A DNA stretch of 64,000 bases, from the NCBI GenBank assembly GCA_937949615.1, contig CALEDQ010000019.1, positions 1 through 64,000 of the forward strand, written 5' to 3'. Under the pieces are notes generated by a model, which was given only the letters and a program-made list of their open reading frames with translations, did not search any database and was not told the origin of the DNA. The DNA is from an uncultured bacterium (GTDB taxonomy: Bacteria; Muiribacteriota; Ozemobacteria; Ozemobacterales; Ozemobacteraceae). Below are positions 59,991 to 64,000 of the stretch, one piece after another; position 1 is the first letter of the stretch; each line of letters opens with the position of its first letter. A program made the position numbers and the translations under genes.

Positions 59991-62900
59991 ATGAGCCGAA
60001 AAAGAGCCTCAGCATTCTTGAGAATGGCTGTGTTGCTGATTTTTTCGGCTCTTTTTGTCTTTTCACAGCTGTTTGCCGATCAGGAACCGAGTCTGATCAA
60101 AATCGGCGTGCTCAAGAAAGAGAGCATCGGCGGCTGGAACTATGAATGGCAGGAAACCATCGATTTCCTCAACCGTGAAATACCCGAACATCTTTTTCAG
60201 ACGCAGATGATGGGTTGGAACGAACTAAGAACGGCGGTTGAAGACGGTGATGTCGATTTTGTCATCGCCAGCCCGATTTTTAACGTCGAAGCCGGCATGG
60301 AAGGCAATCTGACGGTACTCGCCACCCTCAAACGCGAAAGCGAAAAAATCGAGGCCTTCGACAACCTCTTCGGCTCGGTTATTTTCTGGCGTTCTGACGA
60401 TAAAAACATCAAATCGCTCTGGGATATCCGCAACAAAAAGCTGGCCGCCGGGCCGGTACAGTCGATCGGCGGCTGGCTGGCCGCCGCCCGTGAATTTGCC
60501 GAACGCGGTATCGATCTGCGCAAAGCCTGCCGAGAAATCGCCCATCACGCCGATATCGAAAAAATTGTCGATGAGGTTCTCTCGGGTCGGGCTGACTTTG
60601 GTATCTGCCGCACTTCAAGTCTTGAATTGCTGGCAAAAGAAGGCAAATTCAACATGAATTCGATAACCTTCAGCCGCGAGCTTTATCTGCATACCAACGC
60701 GCTGCCGTTCGCATGCTCGACCAGACTTTACCCTGAATGGTCTTTTTCAAGAGTCAGGCACACCAACGAAAATCTGGTAGAACGCGTAACCCTGGCGATT
60801 CTCAAAATGTCAGACGTTGAAGTTCCGAAAAAAATCACCTGGGGTATCGCTGCTAATTATGCTCAGGTTCATCAGCTGATGCAGGTGCTGAATCTTGAGC
60901 CCTACAACACCGACAACTCGATGGTGGCCAGTCTGATCAGCAGATTTCGCAACTGGCTGGCCATTTTTCTTGTTTCAATGACCATTCTCGGTCTGGTCAT
61001 CTTTTATCTCCTCGCCCTCAACCGGCGGCTGCGCAACGTCACCGAAGAACTCGCCGGCCAGCGTTCTTTTTTGAAGCATCTGATCGACTCCATTCCCGAT
61101 TTTATTTTCGTCAAAGATTTTCAGGGGCACTACCTGCTCTGCAACGATTCATTTGCCAGAAGCTTCGGCTGCAACCCTGATCAGATCACCGGAAAAACTG
61201 ACGCAGAGGTTTTTCCCGGTATGGAGCCAATACTTGAAGCCATACCGCTGCTGCCAGATAAAATCGGCACTGAAAAATTTGCCCGCGAAATCGATCTGCC
61301 GGACTCAACCACTATTTTCGGAGAAATTATCCGCGTCACCTGCAAACTCCGCGACAGCGAAGAACCTCGCCTGGTCGGTATCATCCGTGATGTCTCGGTA
61401 AGTCATCGGGCCCGCCAGATTCAGGAACAACGCGAAAAGCTTATCTCAGGCATCGCTGAGGCCGCACATCTGATAGTTGGAGCTGAAACTTCGGTTGAAG
61501 AGTCGATGCCGGTAGCACTTGACGCCATCGCAGTCGCAGTCGGAGCCGACCGTATCGGTCTGATAAAGCGTGGCGAAAATGACCTGCACGACAGCACCTC
61601 GATCTCTTTCAGATGTTTTTCATGCTATTGTCGCAATCAGCACCACTGCCACCGCCAGACCGCCGATCTCGTATACGAAATTATCCGCAGCAATTCTTCG
61701 AAGCTGCTGGGCGGCGCCGGCGTCGGCAGAAACTTTGCAGAATTTTCGACAGATATTCAGGCAAACCTGCGCGCCGTCGGCCTCAAATCGCTTCTCATCA
61801 TTCCGATTTTTGTGCATAAAAAATTCTGGGGCTGTCTTGAGGTGCATGTCCTCTCAGAAGAACGCCGCTGGTTCGACTTCGAAATTTCGGCTCTCGAACT
61901 GGCTGCCGATATCTTCGGCTCGATGATCGAACGCAGCAACGATTTCAGACAGCTGCTCGATTACCGCGACCGTCTGAAGCTGGCTCTCGATTCTGCCGGC
62001 CTTTTCCTCTGGGAATACGATTTCGAGACCAATACCAACAGCACCCCCGATGATCTCTATCACAACCTCGGCTATACCGAACCGGGCGAGGTCAATCAGC
62101 AGAGACAGATCGGCTTCGAGATCATTCACCCGGAAGACCTGCACCTGATCAAGAATATTGCCGAAGTCGAGAACTGCCAGTTCGAGGTGCGCCTCAAGAG
62201 CCACGGCGGCCGACATCTCTGGCATTCATTTATCGGGCGTAACTACTTTGGCAGTAACCGCCGCCATATAAGACTCATCGGTTTTTTCCGCAACACCACC
62301 GTCGAGCACGAAAATGCGATGGCCCTGCGCATGGAAGAAGGGCGCAACGTGCATGCCCTCACGGCCGCGCATGCCGCCAGCTGGGAATACGTTCCCGAAG
62401 AACGGCGGTTTTACTGGTCGAGTCACATCAAAAACCTGCTCGGCTACAATCCCGAAATTTTTTCGCCGAACATCCAGTCGGTCTATCAGGTCATTCATCC
62501 CGACGACCTGCATGCCGCCAAAGAAGCAGTGCGCAAATTTCTGCTTTCGGGCAAAGAATTGCGTTTTGACTGCCGACTGCGCAAGTTCGACGGCAGTTAC
62601 AGCTGGTTCACCAACATCGGCACCCAGGTTAAAGACCCGGAAATGGAAGAATACCGCTTCTACGGCATTCTCATCGATATTTCCGAAACCCGCGCTCTGC
62701 AGCAGAATCTGCTCGAAGCCCGCAATCGTGCCGAAGAAATGGCAGTGCAGGCTCAACAGGCCAGCCAGGCCAAAACCGAATTTCTCGCCAATATGTCGCA
62801 CGAAATCAGAACCCCGATGAACGGCATTCTCGGCATGCTCGAGCTGCTGATGGCAACCGATCTCAATCTGCGACAGCAGGAATTTGCCGATCTGATCTAC

Positions 62901-64000
62901 CGTTCTTCACATTCACTGCTCAATATTCTCAATTCAGTACTCGATCTTTCGAAAATCGAAGCCGGAAAACTGGTGCTCGAACCGGTTGGCATCAATCTGC
63001 GCCGTCTGATGGAAGAAACCGTCAGCCTGATGCAGCCGCTGGCCGAAAAGAAAAAGATCGAGATGGTCCTCAAATTCCCGCCTTCTGTGCCTGAAAATGT
63101 CATAGTCGACGGCGGCAGGCTGCGGCAGGTTCTGGTCAATCTGATCAGCAACGCCGTCAAATTCACAGAAGAGGGTTTCATCAGTCTTGAGGTCAATGCT
63201 GAAACGATGGCTGACAACGCCGCTTCCTTCACTTTCAGAGTCAAGGATACCGGTATCGGCATGACCCCGGAACAGCAGAAAATTGTTTTCGACAAATTCA
63301 GTCAGGCCGACTCATCGATTACCAGACGGTTTGGCGGCACTGGCCTCGGTCTGACCATCTGTCAGGAACTGATTAAACTGATGGGCGGCGAAATAAAACT
63401 CGAAAGCGCCCCGGGACTTGGCACCAAAATTCGCTTCACTCTTGATTTAAGACTGTCTGAGAATCAGACCGGCCAGAAACCAGAATTCCCCGAAAATCTG
63501 AAAGTATTTGTAGCCGGCCCGGCCAACCCGGTAACTGACACACTGGGTGAGCTGCTTACAGCCTGGGAACAGGATTGGAGTCTGATAGACCGCGACCAGA
63601 TACGTGAAACTCTGCAAAAAGAAAGCAGGCCAACAACCCCAACACTGGCCATTATCGATCTGGCGCCAGGTGAAAAACCTGATGAAAAACAGATCGCCGA
63701 CAGTATTCCCAATACGGCCGGCACCATTTACCTGATGACACCGCGCCAGCTTACTGCCATCAGCAGCGCCGGCCGTAAACTGGCTGAATCTTTTCTGATC
63801 AGCAAACCGGTAACCAGTGCCAAACTTGCCTCAGCCATGCTAGAAATGTTGAGCCGCCGCCAGCAGCGGGCAAACGAGGTTTTCCATTCGATCAAGGGCG
63901 CCAGTGGGCGCTTCAAGGCTCTCACCCCTGATTTTTCTCTAAAAACACTGGTGGTCGAAGACAACGAAATCAACCAGGAAGTTGCCCGTGGCATTCTCGA
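59991..64000 (+). CDS. Hybrid sensor histidine kinase with PhnD-like input domain (3' end beyond window)
   Basis: At least 1336 residues; CAGGAGG precedes the ATG and no stop occurs before the window end. Order: signal/first membrane helix (about 9-30), PhnD-like substrate-binding domain (about 35-300), second helix (about 318-342), PAS (about 360-480), GAF (about 485-650), two PAS (about 660-900), HisKA with phospho-His H937 (MSHEIRTPMNG), HATPase (about 1040-1155; VKDTGIGM, GGTGLGL). A degenerate receiver-like stretch follows, then the start of a true receiver (VVEDNEIN, from about 1318). The GAF part carries a Cys/His-rich insert (RCFSCYCRNQHHCH, about 539-552). It probably senses a small ligand outside the cell. 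Partner regulators are unknown. Confidence 0.88.
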   Translation, partial: MSRKRASAFLRMAVLLIFSALFVFSQLFADQEPSLIKIGVLKKESIGGWNYEWQETIDFLNREIPEHLFQTQMMGWNELRTAVEDGDVDFVIASPIFNVEAGMEGNLTVLATLKRESEKIEAFDNLFGSVIFWRSDDKNIKSLWDIRNKKLAAGPVQSIGGWLAAAREFAERGIDLRKACREIAHHADIEKIVDEVLSGRADFGICRTSSLELLAKEGKFNMNSITFSRELYLHTNALPFACSTRLYPEWSFSRVRHTNENLVERVTLAILKMSDVEVPKKITWGIAANYAQVHQLMQVLNLEPYNTDNSMVASLISRFRNWLAIFLVSMTILGLVIFYLLALNRRLRNVTEELAGQRSFLKHLIDSIPDFIFVKDFQGHYLLCNDSFARSFGCNPDQITGKTDAEVFPGMEPILEAIPLLPDKIGTEKFAREIDLPDSTTIFGEIIRVTCKLRDSEEPRLVGIIRDVSVSHRARQIQEQREKLISGIAEAAHLIVGAETSVEESMPVALDAIAVAVGADRIGLIKRGENDLHDSTSISFRCFSCYCRNQHHCHRQTADLVYEIIRSNSSKLLGGAGVGRNFAEFSTDIQANLRAVGLKSLLIIPIFVHKKFWGCLEVHVLSEERRWFDFEISALELAADIFGSMIERSNDFRQLLDYRDRLKLALDSAGLFLWEYDFETNTNSTPDDLYHNLGYTEPGEVNQQRQIGFEIIHPEDLHLIKNIAEVENCQFEVRLKSHGGRHLWHSFIGRNYFGSNRRHIRLIGFFRNTTVEHENAMALRMEEGRNVHALTAAHAASWEYVPEERRFYWSSHIKNLLGYNPEIFSPNIQSVYQVIHPDDLHAAKEAVRKFLLSGKELRFDCRLRKFDGSYSWFTNIGTQVKDPEMEEYRFYGILIDISETRALQQNLLEARNRAEEMAVQAQQASQAKTEFLANMSHEIRTPMNGILGMLELLMATDLNLRQQEFADLIYRSSHSLLNILNSVLDLSKIEAGKLVLEPVGINLRRLMEETVSLMQPLAEKKKIEMVLKFPPSVPENVIVDGGRLRQVLVNLISNAVKFTEEGFISLEVNAETMADNAASFTFRVKDTGIGMTPEQQKIVFDKFSQADSSITRRFGGTGLGLTICQELIKLMGGEIKLESAPGLGTKIRFTLDLRLSENQTGQKPEFPENLKVFVAGPANPVTDTLGELLTAWEQDWSLIDRDQIRETLQKESRPTTPTLAIIDLAPGEKPDEKQIADSIPNTAGTIYLMTPRQLTAISSAGRKLAESFLISKPVTSAKLASAMLEMLSRRQQRANEVFHSIKGASGRFKALTPDFSLKTLVVEDNEINQEVARGIL

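Overview
The window looks like chromosomal DNA of a Gram-negative, probably anaerobic bacterium. Lipoprotein signal peptides with Gly after the lipidated Cys, many exported proteins and large surface proteins point to an outer membrane. Anaerobic life is suggested by Fe-S flavoprotein dehydrogenases, a polyferredoxin and two molybdenum hydroxylase systems with the selenium accessory set. No rRNA or other strong taxonomic marker is present. The mix of selenium-dependent hydroxylases, zinc-ribbon and HEAT/TPR membrane proteins and very large exported proteins fits poorly sampled deep-branching phyla (Riflebacteria-like, for example). That placement is only an inference.

Layout. 1-283: a short tandem array and a dispersed intergenic repeat. 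284-3628 (+): five-gene amino-acid/opine-type dehydrogenase operon. 3629-6432: AT-richer stretch with an orphan lipoprotein and a CI/LexA-like repressor that faces a divergent exported HExxH protein across putative operators. 8296-9935: glycosyltransferase and two small coupled ORFs. 10088-12214 (+): alkaline phosphatase, a small CXXC membrane protein and a polyferredoxin. 12447-23522 (-): selenium/molybdenum hydroxylase maturation locus, split in two by a glycosyltransferase/deacetylase pair on the other strand. 23757-25556 (-): M48 peptidase. 25752-31105 (+): a second, three-subunit molybdenum hydroxylase plus a TPR/HEAT protein. 31168-36893: orphan 903-aa exported protein, dicarboxylate symporter, small lipoprotein and zinc-ribbon membrane protein. 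37100-51533 (-): RanBP2-type zinc-finger membrane protein, six-bladed NHL propeller, a 3658-aa surface protein and a small membrane protein. 51820-64000 (+): TPR membrane protein, mtnA, class II aldolase, ileS, dnaN, HEAT/zinc-ribbon protein and a hybrid sensor kinase cut by the window end.

How the genes work together. The best-defined system is selenium-dependent molybdenum hydroxylase biogenesis. A DUF3343-SelD fusion would supply selenophosphate. An EF2568-type cysteine desulfurase and YedF would mobilise and carry selenium or sulfur. YqeB, YqeC and a MocA-like nucleotidyltransferase would mature the Mo cofactor for the fused selenium-dependent xanthine dehydrogenase and its FAD subunit, and perhaps for the second hydroxylase. 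mtnA with the class II aldolase forms a methylthioribose-phosphate salvage module. It runs directly into ileS and dnaN, an unusual place for the sliding clamp gene. No CRISPR array, prophage body, transposase or tRNA gene was recognised. The nearest things to undescribed biology are the split selenium locus with its SelD fusion, the molybdenum hydroxylase with histone-H1-like basic tails, the operator-flanked stand-alone repressor, and the giant surface-protein cluster.
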